Assembly: GCA_021821055.1 (NCBI GenBank)
Contig: JAKACX010000003.1
Span: forward strand, 1-64,000
DNA from: Bacillota bacterium
GTDB taxonomy: Bacteria; Bacillota; Bacilli; Alicyclobacillales; SLC66
Length of the DNA stretch: 64,000 nt
Direction of reading: 5' to 3'
The translations under genes were made by a program, and so were the position numbers. This document shows, piece by piece, positions 55,431 through 63,716 of the stretch; position 1 is the first letter of the stretch; each line of letters begins with the position of its first letter. Below the pieces are notes generated by a model. It saw only the letters and a list, made by a program, of their open reading frames with translations. It did no database searches and was not told where the DNA came from.

Positions 55431-57179
55431 TCATTGGACCGCCTCGCCGTAGATCCCCACGCGATTGCGCCCGGCCTGCTTGGAACCCACGTACATCGCC
55501 CGGTCCGCGTTACGCAGCAGGCTCTGCGGGCTGTCCGCCATTTCCGGGTACGTCGCGACGCCGATGCTGGCCGTCACCCGCACCGGGAGCGCCGCCGTGT
55601 TTCCCACCGGCGGCACCGAAATCGGCGTCGCCTCCACGGCCCGGCGCAGCCGCTCCGCAATCTGCACGCCCGTGTCGATCGACGCGCGCGGCAGAATAAT
55701 CATGAACTCCTCGCCGCCGTAACGGCAGACCACATCCCGGTCGCGCACCTGGTGTTTGAGGATCTGCGCCACGCGCTGCAACACGGCGTTCCCCACATCG
55801 TGGCCGAACGCGTCATTGACCGACTTGAAGAAGTCCAGATCGACCACGAGCAGCGACACGGGCGCCCCCGTCTCGTTCGATTCCGCGCACATCTCCTCGA
55901 GAGTCTCGACAAAGTAACGATAATTATACACGCCTGTGAGTTGATCCGTATAGGACTGCACCCTCGACTGCTGCAGCTTGCGCGCGTTCCACAGTCCGAC
56001 CGCCGCCTGCCCCGCGAGAATCTGCGTCATCTTCAGGTCGCGCTTGCAAAAACCGTTACTCTCCCTGTTCGTCATGACCAGAATCCCCAGTCGATGCTCC
56101 TGGTACACGATCGGAACGATGAGGATGGACGGACTGCGCATCCACTCGTCGACAGTCTCCGGTATACCGGTCAGGGAGCGGGCCGTCCGCCGTTGCAGCA
56201 ACGGACGCCTGTCGCTGAACTTGCGGCCGATCAGGCCCTCTCCGTCCTGGACGCTCCAGTTGCTCGCGGCCTCCTCCATGCCCGGAGCGTGCGCGCGCAC
56301 GACGCTCACGCGCAGGACGCCGAGCTCGTCCGGCAGGAAAAGCACGGCGACGGTCGCCTGGACCAGATTCGGAACGGTGTCCATGAGCCCCGTGACCAAC
56401 AGGTCGGCGCTCAGATCGCGGTTCAGCTTGATGGACGCGTCGCTGATCGCCGACAGTTGTTGATTGGCGATCAAGAGATCGGAGTATATCCGAAATCCGA
56501 TCAGGCCGATCACAAACGCGCCGAACGCCGCCGGGAACCAGTCCGGGCCGTACGCGTGCAGGACGATGACAAAGACCCAGGCGAGCAGCAGTTCATTGAC
56601 CGCGGCGATCAGTTCCCAGAGCACTCCCAGGGGCGACAGGCTTCCGCGGGCGCGTCCAAGCAGGTGCACGAGGCCCCGCGTCATCAGAAAATTCACCGCC
56701 GTTCCCGTCACAAAGAAGGCTGTCACCGGCCAGACGACCCGCCCGAGAGGCGTGGACCAGTCGTCGGGCATCAGGGTCCCTCCCGCCAGGTGGAACGCCA
56801 GCGCGGCCCCCAGAGCCATCAGGGTGTAAACGGCAAAATTCATCAGCACGCGAAACCAGCCCAGGTGCCTGCCCATGACCACCTGGCTCGCCATCCACGA
56901 AACGAACGCGAGCAGGACGGCCAGCACCACGCCGAACTGAAGGAACAGCGGGATGACGACGCTCAGCACCACGCTGGACCACTGCTCGCCGAGACGCACG
57001 GGAAACGCCCAGGCGATGAGGAGAAGCAGGAAATAGGCCGCGAGGAGCAACCAGTGTTCCCCGGTCGTCGGCCACAAGGGCGGCCGCCGGACGGCGCACC
57101 AGACGAGCAATACTGCAGCGAGACTGGACAACACGGCCGCGATTGTGAGAAAGCTCGCGTGGATGCGCTGCGCCGCCAT
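55431..57179 (-). CDS. Membrane GAF-GGDEF diguanylate cyclase
   Basis: 582 residues: about six N-terminal membrane helices (residues 10-230), a GAF-like domain (about 245-395, including GILVMTNRESNGF) and a C-terminal GGDEF domain (about 405-575). The active site is YGGEEF, an active variant, and RDRD lies five residues before it: a complete inhibitory I-site. DLDFFKSVNDAFGHDVGN is the substrate/metal region. It should make cyclic di-GMP. ATG 57179 follows a G6 run. A c-di-GMP riboswitch lies about 4 kb upstream in the window. Confidence 0.92.
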   Translation of the reverse strand: MAAQRIHASFLTIAAVLSSLAAVLLVWCAVRRPPLWPTTGEHWLLLAAYFLLLLIAWAFPVRLGEQWSSVVLSVVIPLFLQFGVVLAVLLAFVSWMASQVVMGRHLGWFRVLMNFAVYTLMALGAALAFHLAGGTLMPDDWSTPLGRVVWPVTAFFVTGTAVNFLMTRGLVHLLGRARGSLSPLGVLWELIAAVNELLLAWVFVIVLHAYGPDWFPAAFGAFVIGLIGFRIYSDLLIANQQLSAISDASIKLNRDLSADLLVTGLMDTVPNLVQATVAVLFLPDELGVLRVSVVRAHAPGMEEAASNWSVQDGEGLIGRKFSDRRPLLQRRTARSLTGIPETVDEWMRSPSILIVPIVYQEHRLGILVMTNRESNGFCKRDLKMTQILAGQAAVGLWNARKLQQSRVQSYTDQLTGVYNYRYFVETLEEMCAESNETGAPVSLLVVDLDFFKSVNDAFGHDVGNAVLQRVAQILKHQVRDRDVVCRYGGEEFMIILPRASIDTGVQIAERLRRAVEATPISVPPVGNTAALPVRVTASIGVATYPEMADSPQSLLRNADRAMYVGSKQAGRNRVGIYGEAVQ

Positions 57180-57197
57180 CCGACATCCCCCCCGCGT

Positions 57198-57638
57198 TCA
57201 AGGCGCCAATTGAGCAATCATGCGAATGGCGCGACGCACATCTGTCTCGTCCTCCAGTTCGACAAACAGGGCCTGGGAACGTTTGGCGGCCTCCAGCAAG
57301 GCAGCGACGTCCGTCCAGCACCGCTGTTCCGAACTTGGGACATATGTTATGAAGCGATATGAACGCTGCAGCCTCGTGACGATGAAGGCGATCTCGTCCG
57401 AGGCGCTCTTGTCGACAATCAGCACCTCGATCGGCCCGTGAGCCTGAGAGAAGATCTCAAGCGACAGTTTGCGGACGAACCATTCGATCCAGTCGCTCGC
57501 ATGGTCCACCACGACAATGACCGCCGGCACCCCGGCACGGGATTTCCGCTCGCCGACCCAACGCCACATCCGCCACGCCAGTGTTACGAAACCATAAACC
57601 GCAAACCCCACCACGACGATCGATGCCAACTCGGCCAC
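57198..57638 (-). CDS. Small membrane-anchored protein of unknown function
   Basis: 146 residues, one N-terminal membrane helix (LASIVVVGFAVYGFVTLAW) followed by a cytosolic alpha/beta domain (VPAVIVVVDHASDWIEWFVR; PIEVLIVDKSASDEIAFIVT) that resembles the nucleotide-binding half of GT2 enzymes, but without catalytic residues I can recognise. It ends 18 bases before the diguanylate cyclase gene, so the two are probably one operon. GTG 57638; GGGGGGAG is very close, so the start may be the TTG four codons later. The upstream 150 bases (57639-57789) show no gene. Confidence 0.6.
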   Translation of the reverse strand: MAELASIVVVGFAVYGFVTLAWRMWRWVGERKSRAGVPAVIVVVDHASDWIEWFVRKLSLEIFSQAHGPIEVLIVDKSASDEIAFIVTRLQRSYRFITYVPSSEQRCWTDVAALLEAAKRSQALFVELEDETDVRRAIRMIAQLAP

Positions 57639-57789
57639 CGCTCCCCCCGCAGCGTAGTCAGACCGCTCAAGTGGAGCCAGTGTATGCCGTTTCGGGGCCG
57701 CGCGTGATGATCATGGAATTCCCCAAATACCGCTACAATTTTTCTATCGCTATTTTACCATTACTCGCTGTTTGGAAACAGTGAATTTG

Positions 57790-57829
57790 CAAAAAAGAGG
57801 GCGCACCGCTCTCACAAGGCGGTGCGCCC
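57790..57829 (-). terminator. Intrinsic terminator after metK
   Basis: GGGCGCACCGC and GCGGTGCGCCC (57799-57829) form an 11-bp stem with a nine-base loop; on the minus strand TCTTTTTTGC follows. It lies 74 bases after the metK stop. Confidence 0.92.
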
Positions 57830-57902
57830 CAAACGGGGTTAGGGTGTTCTCCGAAAGCATTCGCGGATTGCCTCGATTTTGTGGGGGTACCCGAGTATTT
57901 TT

Positions 57903-59150
57903 CTATTGGATTTCACTCCGGGCTTCTTCACGGTCCCCCTCGGCGTTTGCCGCAAGTCCGGCGTCGGCGCGCAGCAGGACCGCGCGGTCCGTGCGCTCCC
58001 ACGGCAGGTCCAGGTCATCCCGCCCAAAGTGTCCGTACGCCGCCGTCTGGCGATAAATCGGACGGCGCAGGTCGAGCGCCTTGATGATGCCGGCAGGCCG
58101 AAGATCAAAGTTGCGCAACACCAGCCGTTCAATCGCGTCGTCGTCAATCGCGCCCGTCCCGAACGTATCCACCGCGATCGACACCGGCCGCGCCACGCCG
58201 ATCGCATACGCGATCTGCACCTCACAGCGGTCCGCCAGCCCCGCCGCCACCACATTTTTCGCGACGTACCGCGCCGCGTAGGCGGCCGACCGGTCAACCT
58301 TGGTCGGATCCTTGCCCGAGAACGCGCCTCCGCCGTGACGCGCGTAACCGCCGTACGTGTCGACGATGATCTTGCGGCCTGTCAGCCCCGCGTCCCCCTG
58401 CGGTCCGCCGATGACGAAGCGTCCCGTGGGATTTATGAAATACTTCGTTTCCGCGTCCAGCAGTTCGCCGGGCACCACGGCGTCGACCACCAGTCTGCGC
58501 AGGTCCCGTTCGATGGTCTCCTGATCGACAAGCGGGTGGTGCTGCGTCGAGATCACCACCGTATCCACGCGCACAGGCTGGTTGCCCACGTACTCCACCG
58601 TCACCTGCGTCTTGCCGTCCGGCCGCAGGTAGCTCACCAGGCGCTCCTTGCGCACCTGCGCCAGCCGGCGCGCCAAACGGTGCGCCAGCGAGATAGGCAG
58701 CGGCATGAGTTCTTCCGTCTCATTGCAGGCGAAACCGAACATCAGCCCCTGGTCCCCCGCGCCGATCAGCGAGATTTCCTCATCTTCCGTCATGTCTCCG
58801 CGCCGCGCTTCCAGCGCCTTGTTCACGCCGACGGCAATATCGGACGACTGCTCGTCGATCGACGTGATCACGGCGCACGTGTCCGCGTCGAAGCCGAACT
58901 TCGCGCGCGTGTAACCCAGTTCTCTTATGGTTTCCCGAACCACGCGGGGAATATCCACATAAGCCTCCGTCGTCACCTCGCCCGCCACCAGGACCAGGCC
59001 CGTTGTGACCGACGTCTCGCACGCCACCCGGGAATACGCGTCTTTTGACAAAAAGGCATCCAGCAACGCATCAGATATCTGATCACAAATTTTATCGGGA
59101 TGACCCTCAGTCACCGATTCTGAAGTGAACAATCGCCGCCGCGCCGTCAT
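57903..59150 (-). CDS. metK: S-adenosylmethionine synthetase
   Basis: Makes SAM from methionine and ATP. 415 residues, slightly longer than usual because of a charged tail. Signatures present: [20 protein letters not shown], the loop [12 protein letters not shown], and [22 protein letters not shown] 59150 has GGAGGTGG four bases upstream. No SAM-responsive riboswitch is visible in its ~110-nt leader. Expressed alone, between a promoter at 59261 and a terminator at 57790. Confidence 0.97.
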   Translation of the reverse strand: MTARRRLFTSESVTEGHPDKICDQISDALLDAFLSKDAYSRVACETSVTTGLVLVAGEVTTEAYVDIPRVVRETIRELGYTRAKFGFDADTCAVITSIDEQSSDIAVGVNKALEARRGDMTEDEEISLIGAGDQGLMFGFACNETEELMPLPISLAHRLARRLAQVRKERLVSYLRPDGKTQVTVEYVGNQPVRVDTVVISTQHHPLVDQETIERDLRRLVVDAVVPGELLDAETKYFINPTGRFVIGGPQGDAGLTGRKIIVDTYGGYARHGGGAFSGKDPTKVDRSAAYAARYVAKNVVAAGLADRCEVQIAYAIGVARPVSIAVDTFGTGAIDDDAIERLVLRNFDLRPAGIIKALDLRRPIYRQTAAYGHFGRDDLDLPWERTDRAVLLRADAGLAANAEGDREEARSEIQ

Positions 59151-59260
59151 CGAGCCACCTCCCCAACAGAATACAGGCGGTACACCCGCAGTACGGCTGC
59201 AGGGGCAGCGGGGCATCCAAACGCCCGTGCGCGCGCAGCCATGCGGCCACCATAGCAAAC

Positions 59261-59289
59261 ACTCTAGTACAGACCACCCCCGGTGTCAA
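59261..59289 (-). promoter_or_regulatory. Sigma-A promoter of metK
   Basis: A perfect TTGACA (59284-59289), 17-base spacer and TAGAGT (59261-59266) on the minus strand, about 110 bases upstream of the metK start. Confidence 0.75.
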
Positions 59290-59341
59290 CGAATGGGCCC
59301 GGGCGAATCCTTCCATAGAATAGATTCGGGATTCCCTGCGC

Positions 59342-59379
59342 CGCAAAACCGTCCCCGCGAACGAGGGGACGGTTTTGCG
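59342..59379. terminator. Bidirectional terminator after the spore protein gene
   Basis: CGCAAAACCGTCCCC (59342-59356) and GGGGACGGTTTTGCG (59365-59379) are a perfect 15-bp inverted repeat with an eight-base loop; the stem contains A4/T4 tracts. It lies 60 bases after the sasP stop and insulates it from metK. Confidence 0.8.
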
Positions 59380-59439
59380 CTGACCATGCATCGTATTCAT
59401 TTCCGGGGGGAAGTGTGACGGGAGCGGCGTGCGGGCGGG

Positions 59440-59658
59440 CTAGAGGGGTTTTTCCTGTGCCAGCGCAAGTTCCGCGAACGCCACCAGCTTCCTCGTCATC
59501 TGTCCGCCGACCCGTCCGGCGTCTTTTGTCATGACCTCGCCCCAGTAGTCTTCGCTGCCCTGGAACACCGGCAGTCCCAGCTCGGACGCGATCTCGTACT
59601 TCATGTCATCCAGCGCCTTGTGCGATCCCTTGATGATCTGTGTGAATCCGCTCGCCAT
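59440..59658 (-). CDS. Small acid-soluble spore protein, alpha/beta type
   Basis: 72-residue DNA-binding protein of the dormant spore core. It contains the germination-protease cleavage region (MKYEIASELG) and the family C-terminal block (DAGRVGGQMTRKLVAFAELA, related to GGxxTKRLVxxAEQ). It is somewhat divergent: the N-terminus (MASGFTQIIKGSHKALDD) is unusual. ATG 59658 with AAGGAG ten bases upstream; the frame opens at 59754. Expected to be sigma-G dependent, but I could not find a convincing sigma-G promoter. Confidence 0.88.
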   Translation of the reverse strand: MASGFTQIIKGSHKALDDMKYEIASELGLPVFQGSEDYWGEVMTKDAGRVGGQMTRKLVAFAELALAQEKPL

Positions 59659-59928
59659 GACGACCACGCTCCTTCCTGCAGAGTGTCTTGTTGCGACACG
59701 CATATTGTGCACCGCCGCGCGGCGTGTCAGGACGTTAGATTTTGTCGCATTCACCCCGGATCTTCAATGGAATCGAGCCCGTCCGCCGCCCCCTTGCGCC
59801 CCTCGCCGCATCCGTCTGACGGCGCGCGGGCGCGGGCTTTGCGCCCCGTGAACGGCGCCGCATACAGACGGCGCGGACGCGTGCCGGAGTGGATTGCCAG
59901 CCAATAAGCGGTTCGCCGTCCGGCTCCC

Positions 59929-60654
59929 TCAGCGCCGCCGTTCGCGCGCCTCGTTCCAAGCGCGCCAGGCAAACAGCGGCAGCGCGAGCTGGCGCTTGAA
60001 ACGGCGCGGTTCCTTCACGAGGCGGTACAGCCATTCCAGGTGGGCCCGACGCCACACTAGAGGCGCCCGCTTCACCGTGCCCCCCAGGATGTCGATCACG
60101 CCGCCGATGCCCATGGCAAGCGGCGCCCCCAGGCTCTCCCTGTGCTCCCGAATGAACAGGTCCTGCCGCGGCTGGCCCAGCCCCACGAGCAAGAGGTGCG
60201 GCGCGAACGACCGCACAGACTCGACGACCAACGGGATGTCCGCGGCGCCAAAATACCCGTTGCGTCCCGCCGCCTGCACGCCCGGATAACGGGCGCGCAC
60301 TGTCTCGAGCGCCTTTTGCAGGGAATCCTCTGCGGCGCCGAGAAGGAACACCCGCAAGCCGTGCCGCGCGGCGTATGCCAGCAGTCGTTCCGTCAATTCC
60401 GCCCCCGTCACCCGCTCCGGCAACGGCTCACCGTACCAGCGCGACGCAATGACGACGCCCACGCCGTCGGCCGTCACAAGATCGGCGGCGGCGGCGGCCG
60501 ACCGCAAGTCCCCGCGCTGCTGAGCGGCCATGACAAATTCCGGCCCGGCGGTCAACACGACCCGGTTCCCATCGCCCTCCATGTAGGCAACGCAGCGCGC
60601 GAACGCCTCATCTTCGCTGACGTGGGCGAAATCGATGCCGAGGATCGATACCAT
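59929..60654 (-). CDS. WecG/TagA/CpsF-family glycosyltransferase
   Basis: 241 residues, GT26 family: transfers N-acetylmannosamine(uronic acid)-type sugars to lipid-linked GlcNAc in teichoic acid or exopolysaccharide synthesis. Motifs: TAGPEFVMAA, LVTADGVGVVIASRWYG, GLRVFLLGAAEDS and the C-terminal GLGQPRQDLFIREH. A basic C-terminal tail (RLVKEPRRFKRQ) could bind the membrane. ATG 60654 has no clear ribosome binding site. A promoter and a c-di-GMP-I riboswitch lie 340-490 bases upstream on the same strand with no gene between. Confidence 0.88.
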   Translation of the reverse strand: MVSILGIDFAHVSEDEAFARCVAYMEGDGNRVVLTAGPEFVMAAQQRGDLRSAAAAADLVTADGVGVVIASRWYGEPLPERVTGAELTERLLAYAARHGLRVFLLGAAEDSLQKALETVRARYPGVQAAGRNGYFGAADIPLVVESVRSFAPHLLLVGLGQPRQDLFIREHRESLGAPLAMGIGGVIDILGGTVKRAPLVWRRAHLEWLYRLVKEPRRFKRQLALPLFAWRAWNEARERRR

Positions 60655-60995
60655 TTACGAATTCACACGCTTTCCATCGTGGAGATGCACTGCCCCAAGC
60701 TACAAACAAAGAACCGAACATCCACGGGGGAGTCCGGTCCAGTTTGAAACATCTATTGCTTGATAAAAACATATCTCTCAATCTATATATGTCCATCTAT
60801 AGTCTGCACCCTATGCCCCGAACATACGCTCTGCACTCTAGACACCGCGCACCGCATATTTGCTTGCATCGCCACGCTGTGGGGAGAAGGGAACGTGGGG
60901 GATTAGTATCCTAGGGGGGACTAGGTTCCGTTCCATTCTCCCTCAGCCGTGACTCCGAGCGATCCTCTCTCGTGCATCAACCGTCCGTGCGCGAC
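60655..60995 (-). other. Long leader between the riboswitch aptamer and the glycosyltransferase
   Basis: No gene is visible. The riboswitch-proximal half has a stem: GGGAGAAGGGAACG (60882-60895) pairs with CGTTCCATTCTCCC (60929-60942), 14 bp with one mismatch, and CCTAG/CTAGG form a second small stem in its loop. The proximal part (about 60730-60840) is conspicuously AT-rich against the window average. No strong intrinsic terminator with a T-tract was found. Confidence 0.5.
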
Positions 60996-60997
60996 CA

Positions 60998-61105
60998 CTT
61001 TCGGCAGCCCGGCCATCGTAGCGGCTTTCGCCCAAGGCGTCACCCACTCGTAGATCCGAGGCTTTGCGTCCCTGCCTTTCGGCAGGTTTGCCTTTATCGA
61101 GAGGC
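60998..61105 (-). promoter_or_regulatory. Cyclic di-GMP-I (GEMM-I) riboswitch aptamer
   Basis: On the minus strand: AAAGGCAAACC (61095-61085), a GAAA-capped helix (TGCCGAAAGGCA), GGGACGCAAAGCC (61072-61060, the tetraloop receptor), CGGATCTA, and a second helix ending in GATGGCCGGGCTGCCGAAAG (61017-60998). Sequence and order match the GEMM-I consensus (GGCAAACC, GAAA, GGGACGCAAAGCC, GCCGGG-type P3 closing ...GGUUACCGA). It follows a promoter by about 10 bases and points towards the WecG/TagA glycosyltransferase. Confidence 0.92.
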
Positions 61106-61118
61106 CTCTCTGGTGCCC

Positions 61119-61147
61119 ATTATACGACCTTCGACAACATTTGACAA
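61119..61147 (-). promoter_or_regulatory. Sigma-A promoter driving the riboswitch transcript
   Basis: TTGTCA (61142-61147), 17-base spacer and a perfect TATAAT (61119-61124) on the minus strand. It lies just past the stop of the upstream secreted-protein gene. Confidence 0.82.
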
Positions 61148-61173
61148 GCTCTGCGCGAAAAAAATGAGAAAAA

Positions 61174-62151
61174 TCATGGAGTCAACGCCGGGTCAATGAA
61201 ATCCGTAAAGACAATCGGGTCCGTTTTCGATCCATCGGGATTCTGCGGCGGCGCCACATAGCTCTGTCCCGTGGCGTACACCGTACCCTGGGCGTCCTTG
61301 ACCTGGTACTGGATCTGGAGATTCTGCACGCCCGACACGTCGACCGACACCGCGGCGGGAGCGGATCCTCCCTGCATCCACGGCGTCTGCGCGAGCGTGA
61401 CGCCGTCGCCGAGGAAGACGAGGCGCACGGTGCCATTGTAGTTCTTGCTGAGGTCATCCACCGCAAACAGGCCCGTGAGTGTGCGGTACCGGCCGCCCAG
61501 GTTGTAGTCCAGGCCCGGGATCTTGGACGTCTGGCCGGGCATGATGCCCCATTCCACAGTCGACGACCCTGGATACAGTTGGCCAATGACGGTCGCGGGC
61601 CACTGGTTGGTCAGCCGGCCGCCCGGGTACAGCGTCGTATTGGCGAAGTCCCCCAGCAGCGTCGACGGCGTCAGCGCGGTCAGCGCGGTGGCGCCCGCCG
61701 GCAGAGAAGATCCGGCAGCGGGCGCAAAGTTTACATTGCCCGCCGTGTCCACCGTGGTCTTGAGACCGGTCGCCTGCATGTAGGCGGCCGTCGTGGCCGG
61801 CACATCGGCGTACGACGTACCGTTCGTCACGCCGCCAGGCAGCGCCGTCCCGTTATAGAAGACGCGGAGCGGCTGCGCGGACGGCGGCGCCGTCACCATG
61901 ACCGCGGCGGGACTGTTCACCCACGCCACGTGCGCCCCGAGGGCGTGGGCAACGGTACTGATGGGAACATAGACATTGTAGTTGTAGATCATTGGCTGCG
62001 CCGTGACCGTGACGGGACGGCCGTTCAGCTGGATGCCAATATTGTCAAATTCGGCGCGCACCATCTGGACCCCGGTCGACGCGTACGATGCGCCCGCCCA
62101 CAGCACGGCGCTCGTCGCGACGCCCAGGGCAACGCTCCATTTCGGTTTCAC
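61174..62151 (-). CDS. Secreted protein: copper amine oxidase N-terminal (stalk) domain plus NPCBM-like domain
   Basis: About 325 residues. A signal peptide (SVALGVATSAVLWAGASYA) is followed by a copper-amine-oxidase-like N-terminal domain (about 35-100; MIYNYNVYVPISTVAHALGA, then VAWVNSPAAVMV), an Ala/Thr-rich linker, and a C-terminal NPCBM-like beta-domain (YRTLTGLFAVDDL ... VSVDVSGVQNLQIQYQV). These domains bind cell wall or carbohydrate; no enzyme site is visible. GTG 62151 has GGGAGG six bases upstream. Paralogous to the next gene. Confidence 0.8.
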   Translation of the reverse strand: MKPKWSVALGVATSAVLWAGASYASTGVQMVRAEFDNIGIQLNGRPVTVTAQPMIYNYNVYVPISTVAHALGAHVAWVNSPAAVMVTAPPSAQPLRVFYNGTALPGGVTNGTSYADVPATTAAYMQATGLKTTVDTAGNVNFAPAAGSSLPAGATALTALTPSTLLGDFANTTLYPGGRLTNQWPATVIGQLYPGSSTVEWGIMPGQTSKIPGLDYNLGGRYRTLTGLFAVDDLSKNYNGTVRLVFLGDGVTLAQTPWMQGGSAPAAVSVDVSGVQNLQIQYQVKDAQGTVYATGQSYVAPPQNPDGSKTDPIVFTDFIDPALTP

Positions 62152-62188
62152 ACCAGACACCTCCCGATGGACCCGCGAAGACGCGCGG

Positions 62189-63139
62189 TCAGTGAACGTT
62201 CACATTCGCAAAGTCGATATTGACAGCGTAACCCGCGGGCATGGACTGCCCCATCGCATACACCTTCGCGCCAATCTTGACGGAAAAGCCGATGGTCAAC
62301 AACCTGACCCCCGACACATCCACGCTCACCGGCGCCGCCGGTTGGTGCAGGCCCATCCAGGGCGACTGGTACAACTGCTTGCCGTTCCCCGATACCGTCA
62401 GTTGGACCTGCTCCTTGCCGTCCGACGCGTCGTCAAGCCCAAAATTGCCCGTGAGTTGCGAGTAGTGGCCCTGCAGATTGTACTCCACGCCAGGCACCTG
62501 TGAACCGCCCTTTGTCGAAGACGACCACACCAGGCTGTTCGCGTTCGGATACGGCACCCCGTCGATGCGGGGCGCCCCGTCAGCCCAGCCGTAGGTCGGT
62601 CCCGCGAGTTGCGGGTGGAGCATCGCGTATGCTCCGTAGTCGCGGACGTCGTAGAACGCCTGGATCGGCATGCCTGTCGACGGACCGCGGCCGATGTACG
62701 CGACGCGCTGGGCGTAGTTCACGTAGTACGGCTCATTTAGCGCTGTCGCAAGAGCAAAGGCGGACACATACGGATAGCCGCGGTAGTATGCGGTTTGGGT
62801 TCCGTTATACACGGGAAGACCGGCGTAATCCATGTTCCCTCGGCGGATCGTGGCGGGAGGATTCGCGGTCAGTTCCACCTGGCGTTTGGCGTTGTTCCAG
62901 GCGACCGACGCCCCCAGGCCATGAGCCACCGTGCTCACCGGCACGTAGACATTGTGATTGAAGATAAAGGGCTGCGCCGCTGTGTTGATGGTCGTGCCAT
63001 TCGTGAGCAGCTTGATGTTGGCATAATGCGCGGCAATCGTCATCATGCCCGTGTTGGCGTACGTCAGACCGCCGAAACAGAGCGCTCCAATGCCGAGACC
63101 GGTTACGTACCCCGACAACGTCCGCTTCCATTTTTTCAT
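62189..63139 (-). CDS. Secreted protein: copper amine oxidase N-terminal (stalk) domain plus NPCBM-like domain
   Basis: 316 residues. N-terminal membrane/signal segment (LSGYVTGLGIGALCFGGLTY), stalk domain (FIFNHNVYVPVSTVAHGLGA, then VAWNNAKRQVEL), a Tyr-rich middle (about 110-195; NEPYYVNYAQRVAYIGRG) and a C-terminal NPCBM-like domain (YSQLTGNFGLDDASDGKEQV ... VSVDVSGVRLLTIGFSV). ATG 63139 follows GGAGGAGGG. It precedes its paralogue by 37 bases and shares its promoter at 63178-63206. Probably a cell-envelope protein. Confidence 0.8.
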   Translation of the reverse strand: MKKWKRTLSGYVTGLGIGALCFGGLTYANTGMMTIAAHYANIKLLTNGTTINTAAQPFIFNHNVYVPVSTVAHGLGASVAWNNAKRQVELTANPPATIRRGNMDYAGLPVYNGTQTAYYRGYPYVSAFALATALNEPYYVNYAQRVAYIGRGPSTGMPIQAFYDVRDYGAYAMLHPQLAGPTYGWADGAPRIDGVPYPNANSLVWSSSTKGGSQVPGVEYNLQGHYSQLTGNFGLDDASDGKEQVQLTVSGNGKQLYQSPWMGLHQPAAPVSVDVSGVRLLTIGFSVKIGAKVYAMGQSMPAGYAVNIDFANVNVH

Positions 63140-63177
63140 TGCGCCAGTTCCCTCCTCCGGCCGACAAGTCATGTCCT

Positions 63178-63206
63178 ATGATACTGGTTTGCAGCAGAGG
63201 CGACAA
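63178..63206 (-). promoter_or_regulatory. Probable promoter of the two secreted-protein genes
   Basis: TTGTCG (63201-63206), 17-base spacer and TATCAT (63178-63183) on the minus strand, 39 bases upstream of the start codon. Confidence 0.5.
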
Positions 63207-63260
63207 TGTCAATATTGGTCACCAGCGCCATGTCCGCCGTCGCGCGAAGTGTCAGAAATC

Positions 63261-63290
63261 GTTTGACATCTGAAGCGGCATGGTGCTATG
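63261..63290 (+). promoter_or_regulatory. Sigma-A promoter of the cold-shock gene
   Basis: A perfect TTGACA (63261-63266), 18-base spacer and TATGCT (63285-63290). The ~50-nt leader contains a small AGTAAGTAC/GTACTACT hairpin before the ribosome binding site. Confidence 0.7.
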
Positions 63291-63347
63291 CTACAAATGC
63301 ACACTAATTAGTAAGTACGCCTGTACTACTGTAGGGGGACTCAGACA

Positions 63348-63545
63348 GTGCAAGGAACTGTGAAGTGGTTCAACGGCGAAAAGGGCTACGGCTTCATTCG
63401 TGTGGATGGCGGCAACGACGTGTTCGTCCATTATACCGCGATCAACGGAGACGGCTACCGTACGCTTGAAGAAGGACAACAGGTAGAATTCGATATCGTG
63501 GAAGGTCAACGCGGCCCCCAAGCGGCGAACGTCACCAAGCTCTGA
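63348..63545 (+). CDS. Cold-shock protein (CspA/CspB family)
   Basis: 65-residue single-stranded nucleic acid-binding OB-fold protein. RNP1 is GYGFIRV and RNP2 is DVFVHYTAI; starts [16 protein letters not shown] and ends [10 protein letters not shown]. Single-domain RNA chaperone active in cold or stationary phase. GTG 63348 has GGGGGA eight bases upstream. Monocistronic: own promoter and a terminator at 63624. Confidence 0.97.
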   Translation: MQGTVKWFNGEKGYGFIRVDGGNDVFVHYTAINGDGYRTLEEGQQVEFDIVEGQRGPQAANVTKL

Positions 63546-63623
63546 GAATATCTTACACCTTACGCGATCCTGGCGATGGGCTCATGAAGCCTGTCGTCTT
63601 TTTTGTGCGCCCGCACCCACCTG

Positions 63624-63657
63624 AAAAAGGGACGGCGCATGGGCGCCGTCCCTTTTT
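63624..63657. terminator. Bidirectional intrinsic terminator
   Basis: AAAAAGGGACGGCGC (63624-63638) and GCGCCGTCCCTTTTT (63643-63657) are a perfect 15-bp inverted repeat with a four-base loop, ending in T5 in both directions. It terminates both the cold-shock gene and the converging Ig-like gene. Confidence 0.95.
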
Positions 63658-63716
63658 GCCTTTGACCGGTCGGTCGCGGGCCCTGTCGCCAGCGGCTCAC
63701 TCCACTGGTCAAGGAC

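Noticed and set aside
59151..59260. SAM riboswitch upstream of metK
   Set aside because: The leader lacks the S-box core elements (GAUGAAGCC-type and GCAACC segments); only a promoter and ribosome binding site are visible.
59659..59760. Sigma-G promoter for the spore protein gene
   Set aside because: CACAATA resembles a sigma-G -10, but no GHATR element lies 17-18 bases upstream.
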